A stretch of 42,260 bases of DNA from Paracoccaceae bacterium (GTDB taxonomy: Bacteria; Pseudomonadota; Alphaproteobacteria; Rhodobacterales; Rhodobacteraceae), in contig PWZT01000078.1 of assembly GCA_003567315.1 (NCBI GenBank), positions 1 to 42,260 on the forward strand, in the 5' to 3' direction. Of this stretch, positions 23,443 through 31,342 are shown piece after piece. Position 1 is the stretch's first letter. The number at the start of each line of letters is the position of its first letter. A model generated the notes under the pieces. That model was not told where the DNA came from. It saw nothing but the letters and a program-made list of their open reading frames with translations, and did no database searches. The position numbers and the translations under genes were made by a program.

Positions 23443-24026
23443 GCCTGCGCTATGAGGCCCTGACAGGTAGCGCGATTACGCCGGTGATCGCGGATGTGGC
23501 CGCGCTGCGGATCCGTGTATTTCGTGACTGGCCTTATCTTTATGACGGCGATCTGGCGTATGAGCGCGACTATCTGCGCGCCTATCAGGAGAGCCCCCGC
23601 GCGCTGATCGTGGCGGCCTGGGATGGCGAGGCAGTGGTCGGGGCCGCGACCGGGTTGCCTTTGTCAGAGGCCGATGCAGAGTTTGCCGAGGCTTTCGCGG
23701 GCTCCGGCCATGATCCGGCAGAGATCTTCTATTGCGCCGAATCGGTCCTTTTGCCTGAATATCGCGGCCAGCGGGCGGGGCATCGGTTTTTCGATCTGCG
23801 CGAGGCGCATGCGCGCGCATTGGGGTTTCGCTACAGTGCGTTCTGCGGCGTCATCCGGCCCGAGGATCACCCTGCCCGCCCGCGCGACTATCGCCCGCTC
23901 GATGTCTTCTGGCGCAAACGTGGATACGCGCCGCTTGAGGGCGTTGTCGCGCATTTCACATGGCGCGATCTGGGCGATGCGGATGAAAGCGCCAAACCCC
24001 TGCAATTCTGGATACGTTCGCTATGA
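23439..24026 (+). CDS. GNAT-family N-acetyltransferase
   Basis: A 195-residue acyl-CoA-dependent transferase. The acetyl-CoA pyrophosphate loop (motif A) is visible as YRGQRAGHRFF after the SVLLPEY strand near residues 105-118; the C-terminal YRPLDVFWRKRGYAPLEGVV is also typical. Start and stop both overlap neighbours by ATGA, so three proteins are made in a coupled way. Proteins fusing a GNAT domain with a nitrilase-family domain are known, which suggests that this protein and the next one act on the same compound (inference). Substrate unknown. Confidence 0.87.
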   Translation: MSLRYEALTGSAITPVIADVAALRIRVFRDWPYLYDGDLAYERDYLRAYQESPRALIVAAWDGEAVVGAATGLPLSEADAEFAEAFAGSGHDPAEIFYCAESVLLPEYRGQRAGHRFFDLREAHARALGFRYSAFCGVIRPEDHPARPRDYRPLDVFWRKRGYAPLEGVVAHFTWRDLGDADESAKPLQFWIRSL

Positions 24027-24910
24027 AACTCGCCGCTGCCGCTTATCCGCTGGATTTCCTGAACAGCTGGGCCATGTTCGAGGCCAAGCTCTCGCGCTGG
24101 GTGGAGGATGCGGCCGGTCAGGGCGCGGATCTGCTGGTCTTTCCCGAATATGGCGCGATGGAGCTGGCCAGTCTCGGCGGGGCGGAGGTCGCGGGTGATC
24201 TGGAAGCGGCCCTGCATGAGGTGATGCGCCATGAAGCGGATGTGATCGCGCTTTACGCGCGGCTCGCGGCGCAGCATGGCGTGCATATCCTGGGCGCGAG
24301 CGGCCCGGCGATGGCGGGAGCGGCGCGGCCCGTGAACCGCGCAGTGCTCTATGGCCCGCAAGGTGTGATCGGGCATCAGGACAAGCAGATCATGACCCGC
24401 TTCGAGCGCGAGGAATGGGACATTGCGCCCGGCCAGGGGCTGACCCTCTTCGACACGGCACTTGGCCGGATCGGGATCATCATCTGCTATGACAGCGAGT
24501 TCCCGCTTCTGGCCCGCGCGCTGGTGGAGGCAGGGGCGGAGATCCTGCTGGTGCCGTCCGCGACCGAGGCGCTTTCGGGCTATACGCGGGTGAAGGTCGG
24601 CGCGATGGCGCGCGCGCTGGAAAACCAATGCGTCGCTGTCCATGCGCCCACTGTCGGCCCGGCGGAATGGTGCCCGGCAGTTGACGCGAATACCGGGGCG
24701 GCGGCGATCTATGGCCCGCCCGATCTGGGCTTTCCGCCCACGGGCGTTCTGGCCGAGACCACGCTCAACGCGCCCGGCTGGGCGATTGCCGAGATCAGCC
24801 GCGAAGACATCGCGCGCGTGCGCCGCGAAGGCGCGGTGCTCAACCACCAGCACTGGGATGAGCAGAAAACCCGCCTCGAATTGCAAGTTCGGACAATCAC
24901 ACACGCATAA
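24023..24910 (+). CDS. Carbon-nitrogen hydrolase (nitrilase superfamily amidase)
   Basis: A 295-residue enzyme with the nitrilase catalytic triad: E42 in FPEYGAME, K121 in HQDKQIMTRFE, and C155 in IIICYDSEFP. The family hydrolyses amides or carbamyl groups; the branch cannot be fixed, but the absence of extra domains and the GNAT partner resemble the GNAT/C-N hydrolase fusion group. The ATG overlaps the GNAT stop (ATGA). The C-terminus is followed by 77 bp to infA, so the trio probably ends a transcript here or reads into infA. Confidence 0.9.
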   Translation: MKLAAAAYPLDFLNSWAMFEAKLSRWVEDAAGQGADLLVFPEYGAMELASLGGAEVAGDLEAALHEVMRHEADVIALYARLAAQHGVHILGASGPAMAGAARPVNRAVLYGPQGVIGHQDKQIMTRFEREEWDIAPGQGLTLFDTALGRIGIIICYDSEFPLLARALVEAGAEILLVPSATEALSGYTRVKVGAMARALENQCVAVHAPTVGPAEWCPAVDANTGAAAIYGPPDLGFPPTGVLAETTLNAPGWAIAEISREDIARVRREGAVLNHQHWDEQKTRLELQVRTITHA

Positions 24911-24987
24911 TTCGCTTGAAATATTGGCGAAATAGCCCCATCTAACGCGCGCGCAGGCTCCCTGCGCGCCGCAATGATGGAGTGACC

Positions 24988-25206
24988 ATGGCCAAGGAAG
25001 AACTGCTCGAATTCCCCGGTGTCGTCAAGGAACTCCTGCCAAATGCGACATTTCGGGTCGAGCTGGAAAACGGCCATGAAATCAACGCACATATGGCAGG
25101 CAAGATGCGCAAGAACCGCATCCGCGTTCTGGTTGGCGACAAGGTTCAGGTGGAAATGACCCCCTATGACCTGACCAAGGGGCGGATCAATTACCGTTTC
25201 AAATAA
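24988..25206 (+). CDS. infA: Translation initiation factor IF-1
   Basis: OB-fold factor that occupies the ribosomal A site during initiation. The 72 residues start [11 protein letters not shown] and include the conserved [16 protein letters not shown] and [14 protein letters not shown] segments. An in-frame ATG two codons upstream exists, but MAKEELLE is the family start. maf follows after 4 bp. Confidence 0.98.
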   Translation: MAKEELLEFPGVVKELLPNATFRVELENGHEINAHMAGKMRKNRIRVLVGDKVQVEMTPYDLTKGRINYRFK

Positions 25207-25210
25207 GCCC

Positions 25211-25777
25211 ATGCGGCTGATTCTGGGCTCTGCCAGCCCGCGCCGGAAAGAGATTCTGGCGGGTCTGGGCATCGTGCCGGATGTCATCACTGCCGCCGAT
25301 ATCGACGAGACCCCGCGCAAGGGCGAATTGCCCCGCCCCTATTGCGAGCGCGTGACCCGCGCGAAGCTCGACGCAATCGCTGCGGAGCCCCAGGATATCG
25401 TGCTGGTGGCCGATACAACTGTCGCGCTGGGGCGGCGCATTCTCGGCAAGCCCGAGAGCGCGGCACAGGCGGCGGAGTTTCTGCTCAAGCTCGCAGGGCG
25501 GCGGCATCAGGTGATTACCTCGGTTGCCTTGCGGCGCGGGGAGACGCATTGGGCACGCACGCAGGTCACGGCGGTCAAGATGAAACGGCTCTCGGATGAT
25601 GAGTTGAATGGCTATCTCGCCTCGGGAGAATGGCAGGGCAAGGCGGGTGGCTACGCGATTCAGGGACGCGGTGGCGCGTTCATCCCGTGGATTCAGGGCT
25701 CCTATACGGGCGTGATGGGGTTGCCTGCGGCAGAGACTGCGCAGCTCTTGCGCGCGGCAGGATTGAGGTGGGAATGA
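25211..25777 (+). CDS. maf: Maf-family nucleoside triphosphate pyrophosphatase
   Basis: Removes pyrophosphate from non-standard or specific NTPs (dTTP/UTP or m7GTP groups). The 188 residues have the opening [14 protein letters not shown], the catalytic [11 protein letters not shown] region, and [13 protein letters not shown] plus [10 protein letters not shown], which fit the dTTP/UTP (YhdE-like) type better than the m7GTP type. The stop overlaps the next start (ATGA), coupling it to RNase G. Confidence 0.93.
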   Translation: MRLILGSASPRRKEILAGLGIVPDVITAADIDETPRKGELPRPYCERVTRAKLDAIAAEPQDIVLVADTTVALGRRILGKPESAAQAAEFLLKLAGRRHQVITSVALRRGETHWARTQVTAVKMKRLSDDELNGYLASGEWQGKAGGYAIQGRGGAFIPWIQGSYTGVMGLPAAETAQLLRAAGLRWE

Positions 25778-26811
25778 AGGGCAGCGTCATAAGCCTCGAC
25801 CAGTTCAAGGGCCGCGAAGCCGCGGCGCGCATGGTCGATGGCCGGCTGGAGGATCTGCTGATCGCGCCGAAAGCGGGCGTGCTTGCGCCAGAGACGCTTC
25901 TTCGCGGCAAGCTCGGGCGCCCTGTGAAGGGGCTGGGCGGGGCGTTTGTGGACCTGCCGGGGGGGGAAAGCGGCTTTCTGCGCCAGACCAAGGGGCTGCG
26001 GCCCGGCGCGCCCGTGCTGGTGCAGGTGAGCGGGCTGGGCGAGCCCGGCAAGGCCGTGCCCCTGACCACGCGGCTTTTGTTCAAGAGCCGCTATGCGATT
26101 GTGACACCCGACGCGCCCGGGCTGAATGTCTCGCGCCAGATCAGCGATGCAGGGCGCGCGAAAGCGCTTGCCGGGATCGCCAAGGCCGCGATGCAGGGCG
26201 CTGACCCTGCGCTGGGGCTGATCCTGCGCTCGGCCTGCGAGGATGCGGAGGAAGATGTGATCCGCGCCGATATTGCGCGCATGCGGGAACTGGCCGAAGC
26301 CGTGCGCTCGGACAGCGATGGCCCGCCCGAGATGCTGCTCGACGCCCCTGCCCCGCATCTGGTCGCATGGCGCGACTGGCCCGCGCCCGACACGCTCGAT
26401 GAGGACGCAGGCAGTTTCCGGCGCCATAATGTGATCGAGGAAATCGATGCCCTGTTGCGCAGTGATGTGGCGCTCTCGGGCGGCGCCTCGATGGTGATCG
26501 AACCCACCCGCGCGCTGATCGCGGTCGATGTGAATACAGGCCGCGACACCAGCCCGGCGGCGGGGCTAAAGGCCAATATCGCCGCGATCCGCGACTTGCC
26601 GCGCCAGTTGCGGCTGCGCGGGCTTGGAGGGCAAGTGCTGATCGACCTTGCGCCGTTTCCCAAGAAGGACCGCCAGATCCTCGAGCAGTCGCTGCGGGCG
26701 GCGTTTCGCAGCGATGGGCGCGACACGGTTCTTGCCGGCTGGACACCGCTGGGCAATTTCGAACTCACCCGCAAACGCGACCGCATGCCGCTGCGCGAAG
26801 TGCTGGCATGA
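25774..26811 (+). CDS. Short ribonuclease E/G family protein
   Basis: Endoribonuclease for rRNA or mRNA processing. At 345 residues it is shorter than E. coli RNase G (~489): the S1-like N-terminal part (about 1-110) is reduced, and no C-terminal scaffold exists. The two metal-binding aspartates of the DNase I-like core are present in AVDVNTGRD (~residue 250) and [10 protein letters not shown] (~290). The zinc-link CxxC of RNase E is absent. Such short members are usual next to maf in alphaproteobacteria, beside a separate full-length RNase E. The start shares ATGA with the maf stop. Confidence 0.9.
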   Translation: MKGSVISLDQFKGREAAARMVDGRLEDLLIAPKAGVLAPETLLRGKLGRPVKGLGGAFVDLPGGESGFLRQTKGLRPGAPVLVQVSGLGEPGKAVPLTTRLLFKSRYAIVTPDAPGLNVSRQISDAGRAKALAGIAKAAMQGADPALGLILRSACEDAEEDVIRADIARMRELAEAVRSDSDGPPEMLLDAPAPHLVAWRDWPAPDTLDEDAGSFRRHNVIEEIDALLRSDVALSGGASMVIEPTRALIAVDVNTGRDTSPAAGLKANIAAIRDLPRQLRLRGLGGQVLIDLAPFPKKDRQILEQSLRAAFRSDGRDTVLAGWTPLGNFELTRKRDRMPLREVLA

Positions 26812-26984
26812 CCTGCCCGATCTGCAGCAAACCGAGCGCGCCTGCATATCGCCCTTTCTGTTCGCGGCGCTGCGCCGATGTCGATCTCGCGCGCTGGCTG
26901 CGCGAGGATTACGTCATCCCGGCCCCGCTGAGCGAGTTGGAGGAAGAGTCGCCCGATCTGCCGGAAAAAGACGATCCGGCATGA
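26808..26984 (+). CDS. yacG: YacG zinc protein (DNA gyrase inhibitor family)
   Basis: A 58-residue zinc-binding protein. Four cysteines C3, C6, C18 and C22 (CPIC and CSRRC) form the zinc site; DVDLARWLREDYVIP follows, as in all YacG proteins. E. coli YacG inhibits DNA gyrase by blocking DNA binding (family knowledge). The ATG overlaps the RNase G stop (ATGA). The C-terminal tail is acidic. Last gene of the maf block, about 100 bp before tRNA-Phe. Confidence 0.93.
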   Translation: MTCPICSKPSAPAYRPFCSRRCADVDLARWLREDYVIPAPLSELEEESPDLPEKDDPA

Positions 26985-27009
26985 GTTGTGGTTTTTTCGA
27001 TGAGACCTC

Positions 27010-27038
27010 TGGACAGTGCCTGAGCCCTGCAATATGAG
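27010..27038 (+). promoter_or_regulatory. Promoter of tRNA-Phe
   Basis: -35 TGGACA (27010-27015), exactly 17-bp spacer, -10 TATGAG (27033-27038), about 48 bp before the mature tRNA. The tRNA-Asn gene at 34143 has a very similar promoter (TGGACG-17-TATACG). Confidence 0.6.
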
Positions 27039-27086
27039 GTCGCTACCCAGCGCGACGACCGCGCTTGCATCAACGGATGCACCCAT

Positions 27087-27161
27087 GCCCGGGTAGCTCA
27101 GGGGTAGAGCAGTGGATTGAAAATCCTCGTGTCGGTGGTTCGATTCCGCCCCCGGGCACCA
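27087..27161 (+). tRNA. tRNA-Phe (GAA)
   Basis: Complete cloverleaf of 75 bases including an encoded CCA end. Acceptor GCCCGGG pairs with CCCGGGC; D arm GCTC/GAGC; anticodon loop TTGAAAA gives GAA; T arm GGTGG/CCGCC with TTCGATT. One U-U mismatch in the anticodon stem. Confidence 0.98.
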
Positions 27162-27564
27162 CCCCAAATCTTTGATATTTAATCACTTTATGTGGGTCTA
27201 CATCTTCAGTTAATGAAGCGGTGAACTTCTGGGGCTACACCGGTGCTACAGAGTGGTGACGACTGAAGCCCTTGCGCGCAGCCGCTTCTCAACCGGATGC
27301 GAAGCTCCTGTCACTGATTCATGGCCGATCTCCCAGGGTCCATTCTGGGCGCAGTGATTTTTTTCTCAATCGAGTTTCTTGAATTTCCCAAAGGCGGCTT
27401 CGCTATATCCACTCCGGGGAACACGAAAGCAGGCTCACCGCATGTTTCATGAACACCTAAGTCAGGTGCCTATAGGCTATGCGCGATTGTGACACATCCG
27501 TTGGTGCAGGACCACAGACGGTGTTTCACGAGATTTCCTGCCGACACCACGGAAAAGGGATGAT
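27162..27564. other. Gene-free, lower-G+C stretch between tRNA-Phe and the pst Pho box
   Basis: About 400 bases with visibly lower G+C than the rest (clear AT runs near 27170-27220 and 27355-27390) and no credible ORF on either strand. The position right after a tRNA 3' end is typical for integration scars, but I found no recognisable integrase fragment and no convincing direct repeat of the tRNA end. Confidence 0.5.
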
Positions 27565-27583
27565 CTGTCATATAACAGTTACA
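27565..27583 (+). promoter_or_regulatory. Pho box (PhoB site) upstream of pstS
   Basis: CTGTCAT-ATAA-CAGTTACA matches the two 7-bp direct repeats with 4-bp spacer of PhoB sites (CTGTCAT-N4-CTGTCAC type) with small deviations. It lies 66 bp before the pstS start, with a possible -10 (CATAGG, 27591-27596). Confidence 0.7.
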
Positions 27584-27648
27584 TCGCGCACATAGGTACG
27601 CAGCTGTTGAAACCGCCCATCCGGGGCACCAACCAACAGGAGCGTTTC

Positions 27649-28623
27649 ATGCGCAATTCCCTTTCCCTCACCCTGTCCGCATCGGCACTGGCCCTCTCGG
27701 TTGGCGTCGCGCAAGCCGACTCGGTCGATCCCAACCTCCCTGTCTATGAGGCCGCGTCGGGCGTGTCGGGCAACCTGACCTCGATCGGATCGGATACACT
27801 GAACAACCTGATGACGCTCTGGTCGGAAGGCTTCCGCAGCTTCTACCCGAATGTGAACGTGCAGATTCAGGGTGCTGGCTCCGGCACCGCCCCGCCCGCC
27901 CTGATCGAAGGCACCGCCCAGTTCGGCCCGATGTCGCGCGCGATGCGCGGCTCGGAAATCGAGGAGTTCGAGGCTCGTTTCGGCTATGAGCCGCTGCCGA
28001 TGCGCGGCGCCATCGATGGGATCGGTGTGTTCGTGCACCGCGACAACCCTGTGACCTGCATCTCGCTGCAGGAAGTGGATGCCATCTTCTCGGCCACGCG
28101 CAATGGCGGCGCGGATGAGGCCATCACCACCTGGGGCCAGCTTGGTGCGACCGGCGAATGGGCCGACCGCTCGATCGCAACGTACGGGCGCAACTCGGCT
28201 TCGGGCACCTTCGGCTTCTTCCGTGAAGTGGCGCTGTTCGGCGGCGATTTCAGCTCGGATGTGCGTGAACAGCCCGGCTCCTCGACCGTGATCCAGGGTG
28301 TTGCGGCTGACCTTGGCGGCATCGGCTATTCGGGTGTGGGTTATGGCACGGCTGACGTGCGTGCACTGGAAATCCGCGGCGAAGACGGCACCTGCTACTC
28401 GACCGACGACGCCCCCTCAGGCGCCTACCCGATCGCACGCTTCCTGTTCGTGTACATGAACGTGGACCCGAACGCTGATCTGGAGCCGCTGCGCGCTGAA
28501 TTCGTGCGCTATGTCTATAGCCAGCAGGGCCAGCAGGACGTGATCCGCGCAGGCTTCTTCCCGGTGACGGCGACCATCGCCAATATGGATCTGGAAGCTT
28601 TCGGCCTTTCGGGCAGCAACTAA
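27649..28623 (+). CDS. pstS: Phosphate ABC transporter substrate-binding protein PstS
   Basis: Periplasmic phosphate-binding protein, 324 residues. A Sec signal peptide (hydrophobic core ending GVAQA near residue 23) precedes the mature protein; no lipobox. Phosphate-contact segments are visible: SIGSDTLNNL near 38-48, GAGSGTAPPALIEG and FGPMSR near 75-96, and GRNSASGTFGFF near 180-190. The ATG at 27649 follows a CAGGAG ribosome site by 6 bases. First gene of pstSCAB under a Pho box; a hairpin follows the stop codon. Confidence 0.95.
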   Translation: MRNSLSLTLSASALALSVGVAQADSVDPNLPVYEAASGVSGNLTSIGSDTLNNLMTLWSEGFRSFYPNVNVQIQGAGSGTAPPALIEGTAQFGPMSRAMRGSEIEEFEARFGYEPLPMRGAIDGIGVFVHRDNPVTCISLQEVDAIFSATRNGGADEAITTWGQLGATGEWADRSIATYGRNSASGTFGFFREVALFGGDFSSDVREQPGSSTVIQGVAADLGGIGYSGVGYGTADVRALEIRGEDGTCYSTDDAPSGAYPIARFLFVYMNVDPNADLEPLRAEFVRYVYSQQGQQDVIRAGFFPVTATIANMDLEAFGLSGSN

Positions 28624-28639
28624 GCTTCCCGATGGTTTC

Positions 28640-28679
28640 GGGCAGGACGGCATGCGCTGTCCTGCCCTTTCTTGATTTT
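28640..28679 (+). terminator. Attenuator-like hairpin between pstS and pstC
   Basis: Perfect 9-bp stem GGGCAGGAC/GTCCTGCCC (28640-28648, 28659-28667) followed by TTTCTTGATTTT. It would let part of the transcripts stop after pstS, giving more binding protein than permease. Confidence 0.75.
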
Positions 28680-28702
28680 CCAAGCCCTGACAGGTCCCGC
28701 CC

Positions 28703-31324
28703 ATGAGCGTCACATCCCCCAGCACCAGTGCCCGCGCTGCCTCGGCCCGCCAGCGCCGCATGACCACGCGCGCCAGCGTCAGGATCGGCGAGAAACTCGC
28801 TGGCGGAATCATCACGGTCGGCGGGCTGTTGGTTATCGTCGCCGTGCTGGGCATCATGGTGTTCCTGTTCCGTGTCGTCGTGCCGCTGATGACCTCGGGC
28901 GAGTTGCAGGGCAATGTCCGCTACCAACTGGATACCGGGCAGGATGTGACCTGGATTGTGGGCGATGAATTCCAGACCACAGGGCTCGCGCTGGCCGCCG
29001 AGGGGCGCGTGATCGCCTTTCACATCCCGACAGGGCAGGAAATTCGCCGCGTGCAATGGGATTTCGGCGATGCGCAAGTGACCTCGGTCGCGGGCTCGCT
29101 CAATCGCGACCAGATCGGGCTGGGCTTTGACGATGGCACAGTGCGCTTTGCCACTTTGGGGGTCGAGAATACATCGACCTCACGCCGCAACCTGCCCGGC
29201 GGGCTGACCGCGCTGGATGATCGCGACCGCACTGTTGACGGGCGCATCTTCACCGAAGGGGGCAGCGGCGATTTCCGCACGCTGGAACCCGTGATCGACC
29301 TGAGCGAGATCGAGCAGGTATCCGACAATGCGATCATCGCCATCGACTACCGGATCGGCGGGTCAAGCGACCGCCCTGTGATTGCCTTCGCAACAGTCGA
29401 TGCGGCGGGTCAGGTGCGGGTCAGCCGGTCGCGCGTGCAGGTCAACATGATGACTGGTGAGGAAACCATCACCACCTCGACCACGGAGTTGCCGCCCCTG
29501 GGGCTGGATACGGGTGTCGAGCCGACCGGGGTTCTGGTGTCGGGCAATGCCGACCGGGTGCTGGTCGCGGCCGATGACGGCTTCGTCTATCGTTATGATC
29601 TGCGCGATGCCAACAATCCGGTGCTGGCCGAACGCATCCGCGTGGCCGATGACGGGGTCGGCGTGACGGCCATGACCTTCCTGACCGCCGAGGACGCGCT
29701 GGTCGTGGGCACGGATGCCGGCGATCTCATGGTCTATTTCCGCCTGCAGACCGGCACGCCCGACACGACCGACGGGCGCGAGATGGTGCGCGCGCGCACC
29801 CATGCGCCGATGCCCGCCGCCATTACCGATATTTCCGAGGCGCAGCGCGGCAAGGAGTTCGTGGCCACCGATGCGATGGGCAATGTCTGGGTCTATCAGT
29901 CCACGGCCGACCAGGTCCTGTTCCAGCTGCAGCGGTCGGGCACCGTGACGACCGACTCCATCGCCATGCTGTTTCCACGCTCCAACGGGGTGATGCTCGC
30001 CTCGCGCGGGGGGGAGGTGGAGGCGTGGAGCTACCGCGTCCCGCACCCCGAGGTCACGCTGGCCGTGCTGTTCGGGCGCATCTGGTATGAGGGCTATGCT
30101 GAGCCCGGCTTCACATGGCAATCCACGGCCGGCACCGACACAGTAGAGCCGAAATATTCGCTGGTCCCGCTCGTTTTCGGCACATTCAAGGCCGCTTTCT
30201 ACGCCATGATCTTTGCCGTGCCCATCGCGCTGATGGCCGCGATCTACACTTCGGAATTCGTGGACAAGCGCGTGCGCGGCACGGTCAAGCCGATGATGGA
30301 GATGATGGAATCCCTGCCCACGGTTGTCTTGGGTTTCATCGCCGCGCTGGTGCTGGCGCCATTGGTCGAGGAATGGATCGGCGCGGTCCTGCTGGGCTTT
30401 TTCGCGCTGCCGATGGGGCTGATGATCGGGGCGTTTGCCTGGCAGACCCTGCCCGCGCCGGTCGCGTTGAAATATGACGGCTTTCCGAAATTCACGTTGA
30501 TGGGGGTATCCATCATTGTCACCGCATGGATCGCCGCGCGCTTGGGCGTGACACTGGAAAACCTGCTGTTTTCGGGCGATTTCAAGCAATGGACGACCGG
30601 GCGCATCGGCACCGGCACGCCCTTCATGTTCCTGATCCTGCTGCCGCTGAGCTACATGCTGGTCGCCTGGGCCTTTCGCAAGCAGTTCGGCCATCATTTC
30701 CGCGACATGATCGACGGGATGGACCGCTCGCGCGCCGGGCTGCTGGATGCCGCGCGCTGGCTGACGCTGCTCTTCGTGGCCATGATCCTGTCCTATGCCA
30801 CGGCATCGGCGCTGACGATGCTGGGCTATGATCCGCGCGGCAGCTTCATCGACAGCTATCAGCAACGCAACGCGCTTGTGGTGGGCTTCATCATGGCCTT
30901 CGCGGTCATCCCCAATATCTACACACTGGCCGAGGATGCGCTGAACTCGGTCCCCGGCCATCTGCGCGCGGCCTCGCTCGCCTGCGGGGCCACACCTTGG
31001 CAGACGGCGCGCTGGGTGGTGCTGCCGACCGCGGCCTCGGGCGTGTTCTCGGCGGTGATGATGGGCATGGGGCGCGCCGTGGGCGAGACGATGATCGTGG
31101 TCATGGCGGCGGGCAACACGCCGATCATGGAGTGGAACATCTTCTCGGGGCTGCGCACCCTGTCGGCCACCATCGCGATCGAGTTGCCCGAGGCCGTGCG
31201 CGACGGGACCAATTACCGCATCCTGTTCCTCGCAGCACTCACGCTGTTCGTGATGACCTTCATCATCAACACAGGCGCGGAACTGATCCGCCAGCGCTTC
31301 CGCAAGCGCGCCTTCAATCTGTAA
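28703..31324 (+). CDS. pstC: Phosphate ABC transporter permease PstC with large periplasmic insertion
   Basis: Inner-membrane subunit of the phosphate importer, 873 residues against ~320 in E. coli. One N-terminal membrane helix (about 34-62) is followed by a ~420-residue periplasmic region (70-485) with repeated short beta motifs (for example GNADRVLVAADDGFVYRYDL and EDALVVGTDAGDLMVY), probably a WD40-like propeller. The transport domain (490-870) follows, with the conserved permease loop AASLACGATPWQTARWVVLPTA. This type is common in marine gammaproteobacteria and some alphaproteobacteria, differing from the usual rhodobacterial PstC (about 490 residues). The role of the propeller is unknown. 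Reads on to pstA after 18 bp. Confidence 0.93.
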   Translation: MSVTSPSTSARAASARQRRMTTRASVRIGEKLAGGIITVGGLLVIVAVLGIMVFLFRVVVPLMTSGELQGNVRYQLDTGQDVTWIVGDEFQTTGLALAAEGRVIAFHIPTGQEIRRVQWDFGDAQVTSVAGSLNRDQIGLGFDDGTVRFATLGVENTSTSRRNLPGGLTALDDRDRTVDGRIFTEGGSGDFRTLEPVIDLSEIEQVSDNAIIAIDYRIGGSSDRPVIAFATVDAAGQVRVSRSRVQVNMMTGEETITTSTTELPPLGLDTGVEPTGVLVSGNADRVLVAADDGFVYRYDLRDANNPVLAERIRVADDGVGVTAMTFLTAEDALVVGTDAGDLMVYFRLQTGTPDTTDGREMVRARTHAPMPAAITDISEAQRGKEFVATDAMGNVWVYQSTADQVLFQLQRSGTVTTDSIAMLFPRSNGVMLASRGGEVEAWSYRVPHPEVTLAVLFGRIWYEGYAEPGFTWQSTAGTDTVEPKYSLVPLVFGTFKAAFYAMIFAVPIALMAAIYTSEFVDKRVRGTVKPMMEMMESLPTVVLGFIAALVLAPLVEEWIGAVLLGFFALPMGLMIGAFAWQTLPAPVALKYDGFPKFTLMGVSIIVTAWIAARLGVTLENLLFSGDFKQWTTGRIGTGTPFMFLILLPLSYMLVAWAFRKQFGHHFRDMIDGMDRSRAGLLDAARWLTLLFVAMILSYATASALTMLGYDPRGSFIDSYQQRNALVVGFIMAFAVIPNIYTLAEDALNSVPGHLRAASLACGATPWQTARWVVLPTAASGVFSAVMMGMGRAVGETMIVVMAAGNTPIMEWNIFSGLRTLSATIAIELPEAVRDGTNYRILFLAALTLFVMTFIINTGAELIRQRFRKRAFNL

Positions 31325-31342
31325 TCGCGGGGCCTGACTCAT

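Noticed and set aside
27611-27632. Possible degenerate copy of the tRNA-Phe 3' end (CCGCC followed by CCGGGGCACCA) before pstS, as an attachment-site remnant.
   Set aside because: The match is short and needs a 2-base gap; it also overlaps the pstS leader. Chance similarity is likely.
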